In this document: piece by piece, positions 9,798-17,502 of the stretch
How the letters are laid out: every line of letters begins with the position of its first letter
Numbering within the stretch: the stretch's first letter is position 1
Source of the DNA: V1-33 sp039795165
GTDB lineage: Bacteria; Verrucomicrobiota; Verrucomicrobiia; Verrucomicrobiales; V1-33
Assembly: GCA_039795165.1 (NCBI GenBank)
Contig: JBDKER010000012.1
Span: 57,492 to 121,491, forward strand
Direction: 5' to 3'
DNA: 64,000 bases
Translations under genes and position numbers: made by a program
Notes under the pieces: model-generated
Databases searched by the model: none
Told to the model about the DNA's origin: nothing
What the model saw: only the letters and a program-made list of their open reading frames with translations

Positions 9798-10877
9798 ATG
9801 CCTGCAACCCGGCTGATGAAGATTTCATGGATGATGTTGGCGGCATTGCTGGCTGGGGCTGGCTGGGGCCGGGCGCAGATTTTCGGGTATGATGGTTTTG
9901 AGGAATATGCGGCCGGTGCTCAGCTTGAGAGTGGCTCCAATGGCTCTGCGGGCACTGGTTTGGGGGGAGGGTTCGGCTGGTCAGGAGGCTACGATGTGAA
10001 CAATGCGATCAAGTCGCGCGTGAAGGTCGAAAACCGGTCCAGCAGCCCTGTGGTTTATGAGAACGTGGGGGTGCGGATCCATGGGGGGGTGCGGGCGCTG
10101 CGGTTGTGGGACAATGCGAATGGGACGCCGGTGCTGCTGCGGAGGCTGGGTCGCGAACTACCGGCGGTGGCCGGTGTCAGTGTGTGGTTCAGCTTTCTGT
10201 TCCGGACGAACAATGCCGATCCGCTGGTGGATCAGGACATTCTGCAGGTGGGTTTTGACGGGGAAGCGATGCCGGTGCCCGGCAATCCCCGGCTCAGCTT
10301 GGGAGTGAGCACCATCGGCACGACAGCTCCTCGTCCGTTCCGGTTTTTCGCGGCTGCCGATACTGGGGCGGCGGTATCTGATGAATCCGCAGGGGTGGCA
10401 GCGGTGACGACGTACCTGCTGGTGGGGCGCATCCGGAACAATGGGTCCATTCATAACCGTGTGGAGCTGTATGTGAACCCGTCGTCGCTGCTGGAGCCGC
10501 CTGTGCCTTCCGCGGTTTCCGAAGCCGCCAGCGGGCCAGCCGTTCTGAGTCGGCTGCTGCTGCGGGCGGCAGATCTTGACGCCAACGATGTTTATGTGCT
10601 CGACGAGCTGCGGGTGGGGTTCAGCTATGAGAGCGTCGTCATGGCGGAAGTGCCGGCGCTGCGGCTGGCGTGGGATGCGGCCGGGGCTCGCGGGGATCTG
10701 GTGGGAATGCTGCGCTGGCCGTCGCAGCGGTTTGCGGTGCTGGAAGCAGCGGCGGCTCCTGGTGGACCGTGGGAACCGGTTGGGGTGGAGGGGCGCGGAC
10801 TGTCCGGGGGCGACTGGCTTTTGCCGGTGGCGGTCCGGGGTGATGAACCGCGGCGGTTTTTCCGGCTCCGCGAATGA
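9798..10877 (+). CDS. Secreted protein of unknown function, LamG-like beta-rich body
   Basis: The gene encodes 359 residues with an N-terminal signal peptide (MMLAALLAGAGWGRAQ); a second in-frame Met at 9816 is an equally good start. The mature part opens with YDGFEEYAAGAQL and is Gly/Ser- and beta-strand-rich, similar in style to concanavalin/LamG-like secreted proteins. The C-terminus ends RRFFRLRE, a tail I associate with exported verrucomicrobial proteins. I recognise no catalytic residues. It is divergent from the esterase gene across a 152-nt gap and lies 81 nt upstream of the sigma factor gene. Confidence 0.65.
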   Translation: MPATRLMKISWMMLAALLAGAGWGRAQIFGYDGFEEYAAGAQLESGSNGSAGTGLGGGFGWSGGYDVNNAIKSRVKVENRSSSPVVYENVGVRIHGGVRALRLWDNANGTPVLLRRLGRELPAVAGVSVWFSFLFRTNNADPLVDQDILQVGFDGEAMPVPGNPRLSLGVSTIGTTAPRPFRFFAAADTGAAVSDESAGVAAVTTYLLVGRIRNNGSIHNRVELYVNPSSLLEPPVPSAVSEAASGPAVLSRLLLRAADLDANDVYVLDELRVGFSYESVVMAEVPALRLAWDAAGARGDLVGMLRWPSQRFAVLEAAAAPGGPWEPVGVEGRGLSGGDWLLPVAVRGDEPRRFFRLRE

Positions 10878-10958
10878 GGGATGCAATTCCCTTGGCGGCG
10901 GGCGGGTTGCAGGTAGTATTTTCCCGTTAGGAATCTCTGATTTTCTGACAAAACCGTC

Positions 10959-11723
10959 ATGTCACCCGCCTTGGATTTTCCCGATACGATCTGGACGTGG
11001 ATTGAGCAGGACAGCCGTTCGCCGGAGTGCTGCGAATGGTTCTGCGAGACGTATCGTCCGGCGGTACTGAGCTATCTGCGGCGGCGGCTCCCGGGGCAGG
11101 ATGCGGAGGATGCCTGTCAGGATTTCTTTGCGACCGCGGTGATCGGCCGTGGATTTCTGGCGCAGGTCGACCGGACGAAGGGCCGTCTGCGCAGCTATCT
11201 AGGGTCGGCTCTGGATCATTTTCTGGTTTCGCGGCACCGGGCGGTAACAGCGGGCAAGCGCGGTGGCGGGGTGCGGCATGTACCGCTTGATGGGGTGGAT
11301 GAGGCCGATGGGGTGGATGGATCCGTGGTGCTGACCGATCCCGGGGCCGGGCCGGATGCGGCTTTTGACCGCGAATGGGCGGTGCATCTGATGAAGCTTG
11401 CGGTGGAGGCAGCCCGGCGTGATTTCATCCGCAAGGAGCGCGAGGCCTTGTTTGAGGCGCTGCTGCCGCTGGTTCCCGAGAAGGGTCCCCGGCAGGCAGA
11501 CGTGGCCGCGGTTCTGGGAGTCAGTGCTCCGAGCCTGCGGGTGGCGCTCAAAAGGCTCCGTGGCAGGATCAGCAAGCGTCTCGAAGACGAAGTGCGGCGG
11601 ACGCTGCGCCATCCGGCCATGTTCGATGAAGAGATCGCGGCCGTGAAGCAGGCCCTCGGGAGCTGGGAGCCTGTTGAAAAACCGGGCCCGGCAGCGGATC
11701 CGGAATCCACGGTCGTTGGATGA
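10959..11723 (+). CDS. ECF-like RNA polymerase sigma factor
   Basis: The protein has 254 residues. Region 2 is seen at residues 20-95 (YRPAVLSYLRRRLP, DAEDACQDFFATAV, RLRSYLGSALDHFL), and region 4 with a helix-turn-helix at about 175-220 (RQADVAAVLGVSAPSLRVALKRLRGRI). This long-linker ECF type is frequent in Planctomycetes and Verrucomicrobia, often paired with Ser/Thr kinases; none is adjacent here. The last roughly 20 codons (from SWEPVEKPG) and the stop codon lie inside a dispersed repeat starting at 11663, so the original C-terminus was probably shorter or different. The repeat lies beyond region 4, so the sigma domains look intact. Confidence 0.85.
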   Translation: MSPALDFPDTIWTWIEQDSRSPECCEWFCETYRPAVLSYLRRRLPGQDAEDACQDFFATAVIGRGFLAQVDRTKGRLRSYLGSALDHFLVSRHRAVTAGKRGGGVRHVPLDGVDEADGVDGSVVLTDPGAGPDAAFDREWAVHLMKLAVEAARRDFIRKEREALFEALLPLVPEKGPRQADVAAVLGVSAPSLRVALKRLRGRISKRLEDEVRRTLRHPAMFDEEIAAVKQALGSWEPVEKPGPAADPESTVVG

Positions 11724-11893
11724 GCGGCTGCGCCGTGGGTTTGGGGGAGGGATCCCCTGCGGGCGGCGGGCCCTATTCCAGCAGGCTTCGTTGCGCCGCA
11801 GTCGAAGGTCTCGACCTTCTCCTTTGTTCCGCCTCGCCTTGCGGAAGAATTCCTCCCCGCGCTACCAGTCCGGGTTCTTCAACAGGCTCCTAG
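11663..11893 (+). repeat. Dispersed MITE-like repeat, copy 1
   Basis: A 231-bp element is bounded by terminal inverted repeats: GGAGCCTGTTGAA at the left and TTCAACAGGCTCC at the right. A second, shorter copy in opposite orientation lies at 57301-57471. Shared internal blocks are GGCAGCGGAT, GCTGCGCCGTGG, GGGATCCCC, CGTTGCGCC and CGCCTCGCCTTG. Copy 1 has about 50 extra bases in the middle, including the inverted repeat GAAGGTC-TC-GACCTTC. It encodes no protein of its own and supplies the sigma gene's 3' end. It looks like a non-autonomous mobile or REP-type element. Confidence 0.8.
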
Positions 11894-11905
11894 GGCGGCG
11901 GCACC

Positions 11906-11925
11906 TTGTTGCCTCACCGCAACAA
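11906..11925. promoter_or_regulatory. Perfect TTGTTGC-N6-GCAACAA palindrome upstream of the polysaccharide regulator
   Basis: Two perfect 7-bp half sites separated by 6 bp lie 52 nt before the GbsR/MarR-like gene. A second inverted repeat, GTTCA-N8-TGAAC, lies at 11929-11946. Position and symmetry fit an autoregulatory operator for the winged-helix protein encoded next. This is inference from placement only. Confidence 0.45.
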
Positions 11926-11977
11926 TCCGTTCATTTTTTCTTGAACATTCCAAAGATTCTGGTTTTCTGCGTTCTTC

Positions 11978-12496
11978 ATGTCATCCGCAGTGATCAGAGA
12001 TCGAGAGCCGGGAATGGGTCGGCGCAATGGGCTGACGTCCATTGAGATGGATGTGATTGGGGTATTTGTGAATGCGGTGAAGCTTTTGGGGATGCCGCGT
12101 TCGGTGGGGGAGATTTATGGGTTGCTGTTCATCACGCCGGAGCCGTTGCCGCTTGATGCGTTGGTGGCGCGGCTGGGGATCAGCAAGGGGTCGGCGAGTC
12201 AGGGATTGAAGGTACTGCGGGGGCTTGGGGCGGTGAAGCAGGTGTATGTGGGGGGGGATCGGCGGGATCACTATGCGGCGGAGACGGAACTGAAGAAGCT
12301 GGTGGCTGGTTTTATCCGGGAGGAGGTGAGTCCGCGGCTGGAGGAGGGAGGGGAGCGGCTGGAGCAGTTGCGGGCGGCGGCGGATGGGGCGGAGGAAGGG
12401 CTGGTGGATTTTTACCGGGCGCGAGTGGGCAAGTTGAGTCAGTGGCATGCGCGGGGTCAGGCGGTGCTGCCGCTGCTGACGGGGCTGCTGGACTGA
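11978..12496 (+). CDS. GbsR/MarR-like winged-helix regulator of the polysaccharide locus
   Basis: The 172-residue DNA-binding protein has a GbsR-type winged helix at residues 40-105: MPRSVGEIYGLLF, LPLDALVARLGISKGSASQG, and a wing with GDRRDHY. A C-terminal helical, probably dimerising segment follows. GbsR-like proteins repress neighbouring operons in response to small molecules. Here the gene heads a same-strand run of polysaccharide genes and is followed 31 nt later by a NusG-like antiterminator. It therefore probably controls initiation, while the antiterminator controls elongation. A palindrome at 11906-11925 may be its operator. Confidence 0.75.
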   Translation: MSSAVIRDREPGMGRRNGLTSIEMDVIGVFVNAVKLLGMPRSVGEIYGLLFITPEPLPLDALVARLGISKGSASQGLKVLRGLGAVKQVYVGGDRRDHYAAETELKKLVAGFIREEVSPRLEEGGERLEQLRAAADGAEEGLVDFYRARVGKLSQWHARGQAVLPLLTGLLD

Positions 12497-12527
12497 GGTG
12501 TGAGCGCGGTGGAATTTACCCGAACCC

Positions 12528-13067
12528 ATGGCAACACAAACACAAACAGACGACCTTCGGTGGCGCTGCATCCGCGGCAAGCCGAAGGGGGAGCATCTGG
12601 CGGCGCAGCATTTGGCGGCCGCCGGGTACGAGGCATTCTGTCCGCGGCTGCGGCATCAGAAGAAGACGGTGCGTGGGAAGGTATGGTATGTGGAGGCTTT
12701 GTTTCCGGGGTATTTGTTTGCGCGGTTCCGGCCTGAGGCGGTGCGGCATGTGCAGGCGACGCCCTTTGTTTCGCAGGTACTGACCTTCATGGAGGATTTC
12801 GGGGCGGTCGCTGATGCGGTGATCCGGGATTTGCGTGGAGCGGTGGATGAGAAGGACAGCATCACGGTGCCGCTGACGATTGAGGCTGGGGAGGTGGTGG
12901 AAGTGGTGGAGGGACCGCTGCGTGGGCAGGAGGCGAAGGTGACGCGGGTGCTGCCGGGGGCGCAGCGGGTGCGGGTGCTGCTGGAGTTCCTTGGGAACCA
13001 GCATGAGGTGGAGATGTCGATTCTTTCTGTACTGAACGAGCGAAATCCGCGTGAGGCCGTTTTCTGA
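12528..13067 (+). CDS. NusG/RfaH-like transcription antiterminator of a polysaccharide operon
   Basis: This is a 179-residue specialised NusG paralogue. The N-terminal NGN domain (residues 10-110) shows WRCIRGKPKGEHLAAQHL, AFCPRLR and ALFPGYLFARF. The C-terminal KOW domain (120-175) shows AGEVVEVVEGPLRGQEAKV and VRVLLEFLG. Such proteins (RfaH in enterobacteria, UpxY in Bacteroides, LoaP in Firmicutes) load onto RNA polymerase near the start of long exopolysaccharide operons and prevent premature termination. The following run to 38884 is about 25 kb on one strand with no convincing internal terminator, consistent with that role. A stable leader hairpin lies directly downstream. Confidence 0.85.
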   Translation: MATQTQTDDLRWRCIRGKPKGEHLAAQHLAAAGYEAFCPRLRHQKKTVRGKVWYVEALFPGYLFARFRPEAVRHVQATPFVSQVLTFMEDFGAVADAVIRDLRGAVDEKDSITVPLTIEAGEVVEVVEGPLRGQEAKVTRVLPGAQRVRVLLEFLGNQHEVEMSILSVLNERNPREAVF

Positions 13068-13088
13068 CGGGCCATGAGCGGAGTCATA

Positions 13089-13120
13089 GGAACGGCTGTC
13101 CCTTAGGGGATGGTGGTTCC
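13089..13120 (+). promoter_or_regulatory. Leader hairpin before the polysaccharide operon
   Basis: The RNA can form a 14-position stem with a TTAG loop: GGAAC pairs with GTTCC outside and TCCC with GGGA inside. The stem has one mismatch and some G-U pairs. It lies 21 nt after the NusG-like gene, and a T-rich tract (13161-13180) follows about 40 nt later. It could be a pause or attenuation element on which the antiterminator acts. It does not match the RfaH ops element, so the role is inferred. Confidence 0.4.
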
Positions 13121-13243
13121 GCCCTCTCGAGCAAACTGCGACGGTGATTCTGTGTCTCTGTTGTTTCTTTTCTTTTTTTCTGCCGTGCGGCTGGAGTGGA
13201 TGATTCCACTTCTGGCCGGGGGCGGCAGCATGTTTTCGAAGCA

Positions 13244-14437
13244 GTGAAGGAGCGGGTTGATGTACTGATTGCCGGCGCTGGATTTTCCGGGCTGGTGCTG
13301 GCTGAGCGTTTTGCGGCGCACGGCCTGCGGGTGGCTGTGGTGGAGAGGCGCGGGCACATCGGGGGGAATGCGTGGGACCGGACCGATGCCAATGGGGTGC
13401 TTTATCATGTGTATGGCCCGCACTATTTCCGGACGAACAGCCGGAGGGTCAGGGAGTATCTGAGCCGGTTCACGGAATGGCAGCGGGTGACGTACCGGAT
13501 TCAGAGTTGGACGCATGGGCGGTACTGGAGTTTTCCGGTGAATCTGGCGACGTGGGAGCAGCTGCAGGGGCGGTCGGGGACCGAAGCGGAATTCGCGGAG
13601 TGGCTGGATGCCGTACGGATTCCGTGTGACGCACCGGCGAACAGCGAAGAGTTCATCCTTTCCGTGGCTGGGCCGGAACTGTACGAACGCTTTTTCCGCG
13701 GGTACACGCGAAAGCAGTGGGGCCGGGAGCCGCGGGATCTCGATGCATCGGTTTGTGCGCGCATTCCGATCCGGACGGCGCGGGACGACCGCTACCTGCG
13801 GGAGGAATTTCAGGCGCTGCCCTCGGAGGGATACACGCGGATGTTCGAGCGCATGATTGACGCATCGCCTGGGCTGCAGGTGCATCTCGACACCGATTTT
13901 CTGGAGGCCCGGCGGCATTTCGAGGCGCGGCACACGATCTACACTGGTCCGGTGGATGCGTATTTCGGATATTCGCATGGACGGCTTCCCTGGCGGTCGC
14001 TGCGGTTTGAAGCGGAATCATTCACTGGCGGAGACCTGGAGCGGGCTGGACGGGAAGCGGTGTCCGGACGGGCTGGTTTCTGGCAGCCGGCCCTGCAGGT
14101 GAACTATCCGAACGACCATGAGTTCACGCGGATTGTGGAGATCAAGCATGCGACAGGTCAGGCGACGCCGCACACGAACATTGTGAGGGAGTATCCACTG
14201 GCCGATGCGCCGGGCCGGGAGCCGTACTATCCGGTCCCTGCGCCTGATGCCCGGGCGCTTTATGCGCGCTACAAGGCCCTCGCGCAGGGCGAGAGCGGGG
14301 TGACCTTCTGCGGACGGCTGGCGACCTATCAGTACTACAACATGGATCAGGTCACCGGGATGGCGCTGCATGAATTTGACCGGCTGACTTCCGAGGGCGG
14401 GCCGTTTGCGGGGCTGCGGGAGCGGACGGGCGGCTAG
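13244..14437 (+). CDS. glf: UDP-galactopyranose mutase
   Basis: This FAD enzyme interconverts UDP-galactopyranose and UDP-galactofuranose in the cytoplasm, supplying Galf for the glycan. The FAD-binding Rossmann motif VLIAGAGFSGLVLAERF is at the very N-terminus, followed by VVERRGHIGGNAW and YGPHYFRTN. Later landmarks are YTRKQWGREP, YTGPVDAYFGY and EYPL. I chose the GTG at 13244, which places the dinucleotide motif as in known mutases (397 aa); a GTG at 13196 would add 16 unusual residues. It is the first structural gene after the leader hairpin. Confidence 0.92.
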   Translation: MKERVDVLIAGAGFSGLVLAERFAAHGLRVAVVERRGHIGGNAWDRTDANGVLYHVYGPHYFRTNSRRVREYLSRFTEWQRVTYRIQSWTHGRYWSFPVNLATWEQLQGRSGTEAEFAEWLDAVRIPCDAPANSEEFILSVAGPELYERFFRGYTRKQWGREPRDLDASVCARIPIRTARDDRYLREEFQALPSEGYTRMFERMIDASPGLQVHLDTDFLEARRHFEARHTIYTGPVDAYFGYSHGRLPWRSLRFEAESFTGGDLERAGREAVSGRAGFWQPALQVNYPNDHEFTRIVEIKHATGQATPHTNIVREYPLADAPGREPYYPVPAPDARALYARYKALAQGESGVTFCGRLATYQYYNMDQVTGMALHEFDRLTSEGGPFAGLRERTGG

Positions 14438-14480
14438 CAAATTTCATTATCATTGCAACATCAACCCATAATCTACCTTT

Positions 14481-15797
14481 ATGACACCCAAAGAAAAACT
14501 GTCGGCCGGCACTGCGGTGATCGGCGTTCTTGGTCTTGGCTATGTAGGGCTGCCGCTGGTGCTGGGATTTGCGGAGAAGGGAATCCGCGTGATTGGATTC
14601 GATGTGGACCAGCGGAAAGTGGACGCGCTCAATGCGGGGACCAGTTACATTCAGCACATCAGTGCCGGGCGGGTGGCATCGTCGGTGCAGGCGGGCCTGC
14701 TGAGTGCGACCTCTGATTTCGCGCGGATACCGGAAGTGGATGTGATCATCATCTGTGTGCCGACGCCGCTGAACCGTCATCATGAGCCGGACCTGAGCTA
14801 TGTGCGGGCCACGCGTGACACCATTCTGCCGCATCTGCGGGCTGGGCAACTGGTGTGTCTGGAGAGCACGACATATCCGGGGACGACCGAGGAAGAATTT
14901 CTTGGGCAGATCGAGGGCCGGGGCTTTACGCTGGGGAAGGATTACTTCCTTGTGTTCTCGCCGGAGCGTGAGGATCCGGGCAATCCTGAGTTTCACGGGA
15001 CAGGGATTCCGAAGGTGGTGGGCGGGCACACGGCAGCCTGTCTTGAGCAGGGGGTGGCGGTGTATGGGGCGATTTACGGAAAGGTGGTGCCGGTGACTTC
15101 GACGCGGGTGGCTGAGATGGTGAAGCTGCTGGAGAACATTTTCCGGGCAGTGAACATTGGACTTGTGAACGAGATGAAGACCGTGGCCGACGCCATGGGC
15201 ATCGACATCTGGGAAGTGATTGACGCCGCGAAGACCAAGCCGTTTGGGTTTACGGCCTTCTACCCCGGGCCGGGTCTGGGCGGGCACTGCATTCCGATTG
15301 ATCCCTTCTATCTCACGTGGAAGGCGCGGGAATTCGGGATTCACACCCGGTTCATTGAGCTGGCTGGGGAGATCAATGAGGGGATGCCTGGCTATGTGGT
15401 GCGGAGGGTAGCGGAGCGGCTTAACCGCGACCGCAAGGCCCTCAACGGCAGCCGGATTCTGGTGATGGGGCTCGCGTACAAGGCGAATGTCGATGACATG
15501 CGGGAGAGTCCGACCTTCCATCTCTTTGATCTGCTGAAGGCGCAGGGTGCGGAGATTGCGTATCACGATCCGCACATTCCGGTGGTCACACCGACGCGGG
15601 AGCATGCTGAGTACACTGGAATGAAGAGCATTGCGTGGGACCGGGAGACGGTGGGTTCGTTTGATCTGGTGCTGATTTCCACGCATCATGCGGCGGTTGA
15701 TCTTGAGGAACTGGCGGCGTGGGCCCCGTGCATTGTGGACACGCGCAATGCCATGGCGAAGGTGCGCACGTCTTCTGGACAGGTGACCAAAGCCTGA
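14481..15797 (+). CDS. wbpA: UDP-N-acetylglucosamine 6-dehydrogenase (WbpA type)
   Basis: The enzyme oxidises UDP-GlcNAc to UDP-GlcNAcA with two NAD+, step 1 of the Wbp diacetamido-uronate pathway. The 438-residue protein has the NAD motif GVLGLGYVGLPLVLGFAEKG, the middle-domain signature PGPGLGGHCIPIDPFYLTWK with the catalytic Cys, and the C-terminal block MGLAYKANVDDMRESPTF. The stretch VPTPLNRHHEPDLSYV fits the WbpA/WbpO group rather than UDP-glucose dehydrogenases. wbpB, wbpD and wbpE homologues occur further along the same operon, which supports the substrate call. Confidence 0.9.
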   Translation: MTPKEKLSAGTAVIGVLGLGYVGLPLVLGFAEKGIRVIGFDVDQRKVDALNAGTSYIQHISAGRVASSVQAGLLSATSDFARIPEVDVIIICVPTPLNRHHEPDLSYVRATRDTILPHLRAGQLVCLESTTYPGTTEEEFLGQIEGRGFTLGKDYFLVFSPEREDPGNPEFHGTGIPKVVGGHTAACLEQGVAVYGAIYGKVVPVTSTRVAEMVKLLENIFRAVNIGLVNEMKTVADAMGIDIWEVIDAAKTKPFGFTAFYPGPGLGGHCIPIDPFYLTWKAREFGIHTRFIELAGEINEGMPGYVVRRVAERLNRDRKALNGSRILVMGLAYKANVDDMRESPTFHLFDLLKAQGAEIAYHDPHIPVVTPTREHAEYTGMKSIAWDRETVGSFDLVLISTHHAAVDLEELAAWAPCIVDTRNAMAKVRTSSGQVTKA

Positions 15798-15812
15798 CAC
15801 CGTTCCACGGTC

Positions 15813-16532
15813 ATGAAACCCGGAGACTCCGTCGCCTCGATCTATCTGGATGGCACCTATGCGGCGAAGAATTCGTCGTTTGGTGACGACAATGCGGCGT
15901 GGAAGGCTGCCAGTGTGCGCCGGATGCTGGCGGCGCAGGGTTGGTCTGCCGCGCGGGTCTGCGAGATTGGCTGCGGCGGGGGTGGGATCCTTGTGGAACT
16001 CGCGAAGCATCTTCCGGACACGCAGTTCACTGGGTATGAACCGATGCCTGAGGCATATGCCGTGTGCCGGACGCGGGCCGGGGGCCGTCTGGAGTTTCTG
16101 CATGAATCGCCAGCGGGCAAGGTTCTCGAGAAGCCGTTTGATGTGGCGCTCTGTCTGGATGTTTTCGAGCATGTGGAGGACTACATGGGATTTCTGCGGA
16201 GTCTGCGCGGGCTGGCGCGGCACTTCATTTTCCACATTCCGCTGGATATGAATGCGCAGATGGTTTTCCGGCTCGAGCCGATCGTGCGGGTGCGGCGCGA
16301 GGTGGGTCACCTGCATTATTTCTGCAGGGAGACGGCGCTCGCGACGCTGCGTGACACTGGTTACGTGGTGGACCGGTGGTTCTATACGGACAGCAGCACG
16401 AGTTCGTATGCGAACTGGAAGTTCCGCCTCATGAAGCTGCCGCGGAAGGTATTGTTTGCGTTGGCTCCGGACTTCACGGTCCGGGTTCTGGGCGGCTATC
16501 CTCTCATGGTGGCGGCCACGCCGGGGACGTAA
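15813..16532 (+). CDS. Class I SAM-dependent methyltransferase
   Basis: The protein has 239 residues with the SAM-binding motif VCEIGCGGGGILVELAK (around residue 49), the acidic loop GYEPM and the post-I motif VALCLDVFEHVEDY. The fold is that of small-molecule or sugar methyltransferases (Methyltransf_23-like). Its place between wbpA and wbpB suggests it acts on a nucleotide sugar or lipid-linked glycan intermediate. The acceptor is unknown. A 15-nt gap from wbpA indicates co-transcription. Confidence 0.8.
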   Translation: MKPGDSVASIYLDGTYAAKNSSFGDDNAAWKAASVRRMLAAQGWSAARVCEIGCGGGGILVELAKHLPDTQFTGYEPMPEAYAVCRTRAGGRLEFLHESPAGKVLEKPFDVALCLDVFEHVEDYMGFLRSLRGLARHFIFHIPLDMNAQMVFRLEPIVRVRREVGHLHYFCRETALATLRDTGYVVDRWFYTDSSTSSYANWKFRLMKLPRKVLFALAPDFTVRVLGGYPLMVAATPGT

Positions 16533-16557
16533 CATTCCCTGTAAACTCCTGTAATCC

Positions 16558-17502
16558 GTGAAGAAGACCGCTGTCATCGGTGCTGGCCCGTGGGGTCGCA
16601 ATATTGTCAAGACCCTGCATGGCATGGGGGCCCTTCATTCCGTGGTGGAAGCCGACCCAAAGGTCCGCGGGATGCTTGCCGGGGATTTTCCGGGCGTCAC
16701 GATTCTTGCTGACTACGGGGAACTCCTTGGCGATGGCACGGTGGGGAGTGTGGCTGTGGCGACCCCGGCTCCGACGCATCACCGGGTAGCGAAGACCTGT
16801 CTGCTGGCTGGCAAGGATGTCTTTGTGGAGAAGCCGATCACGCTGACTGCGGTGGAAGCGGAGGATCTCGTGGAGGCTGCGGAGCGGGGGGGGATGATTC
16901 TCATGACCGGGCATCTGCTGCTGTACAAGCCGGCCGTGATTTTTCTGAAGGAGTACCTCGCCTCGGGGCAGCTTGGCCGGGTCTTCACCTTTCATCAGGA
17001 ACGGATGAAGCATGGCAAGGCGAGGGCGGTGGAGAATGCGCTGTGGAGTCTGGGGGTTCATGATGTGGCGGCCCTGCTGCATCTGGCGGGGTCGGCGGTG
17101 ACGGGCGTGAGTTTCAGTGGTCACTGTGGATTGCAGGCTGGGATCGAAGACGACACCTATCTGCATCTGAGCTTTGCGGATGGGGCGGTGGCGCATCTGC
17201 ATAATTCGTGGCTGTGGCCGGAGGACCGGCGGGGGCTGCGGATCATCGGGGAGCGCGGGATGCTTAGTTATGATGAGAAGAGCGAGAGCGTGACGCTGGT
17301 GCGGAAGACGATCGACCGGACCCTGTCGAATGTGGATGGCGGCACGGAAGTGCTCTTTACGGCTCCGGCTGGGCATCAGGCGCTCGAGGCGGAACTGAGG
17401 CATTTTCTGGAATGTGTGGAGAGCCGGGGCGTGCCGCGGTCGTGCGGGAGGAACGGGTTGGAAGTGGTGAGGATTCTTGAGCGGGCGGGCGGGGGCCGAT
17501 GA
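16558..17502 (+). CDS. wbpB: UDP-GlcNAcA 3-dehydrogenase, Gfo/Idh/MocA family (WbpB/WlbA type)
   Basis: Step 2 of the pathway: NAD-dependent oxidation of C3 of UDP-GlcNAcA to the 3-keto sugar. The 314-residue enzyme begins at GTG 16558 with KKTAVIGAGPWGRNIVKTL. It has the family EKP motif (FVEKPITLT, around residue 92) and MTGHLLLYKPAV, close to the WlbA pattern. Known members keep a tightly bound NADH, and one subclass regenerates NAD+ by reducing 2-oxoglutarate to 2-hydroxyglutarate; sequence alone does not assign the subclass. Its stop overlaps the next ATG by 4 nt. Confidence 0.82.
   Translation: MKKTAVIGAGPWGRNIVKTLHGMGALHSVVEADPKVRGMLAGDFPGVTILADYGELLGDGTVGSVAVATPAPTHHRVAKTCLLAGKDVFVEKPITLTAVEAEDLVEAAERGGMILMTGHLLLYKPAVIFLKEYLASGQLGRVFTFHQERMKHGKARAVENALWSLGVHDVAALLHLAGSAVTGVSFSGHCGLQAGIEDDTYLHLSFADGAVAHLHNSWLWPEDRRGLRIIGERGMLSYDEKSESVTLVRKTIDRTLSNVDGGTEVLFTAPAGHQALEAELRHFLECVESRGVPRSCGRNGLEVVRILERAGGGR

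Noticed and set aside
14352..16625. 757-codon open frame on the minus strand
   Set aside because: Antisense to glf, wbpA and a methyltransferase; Arg/His/Pro-rich product typical of high-GC shadows.
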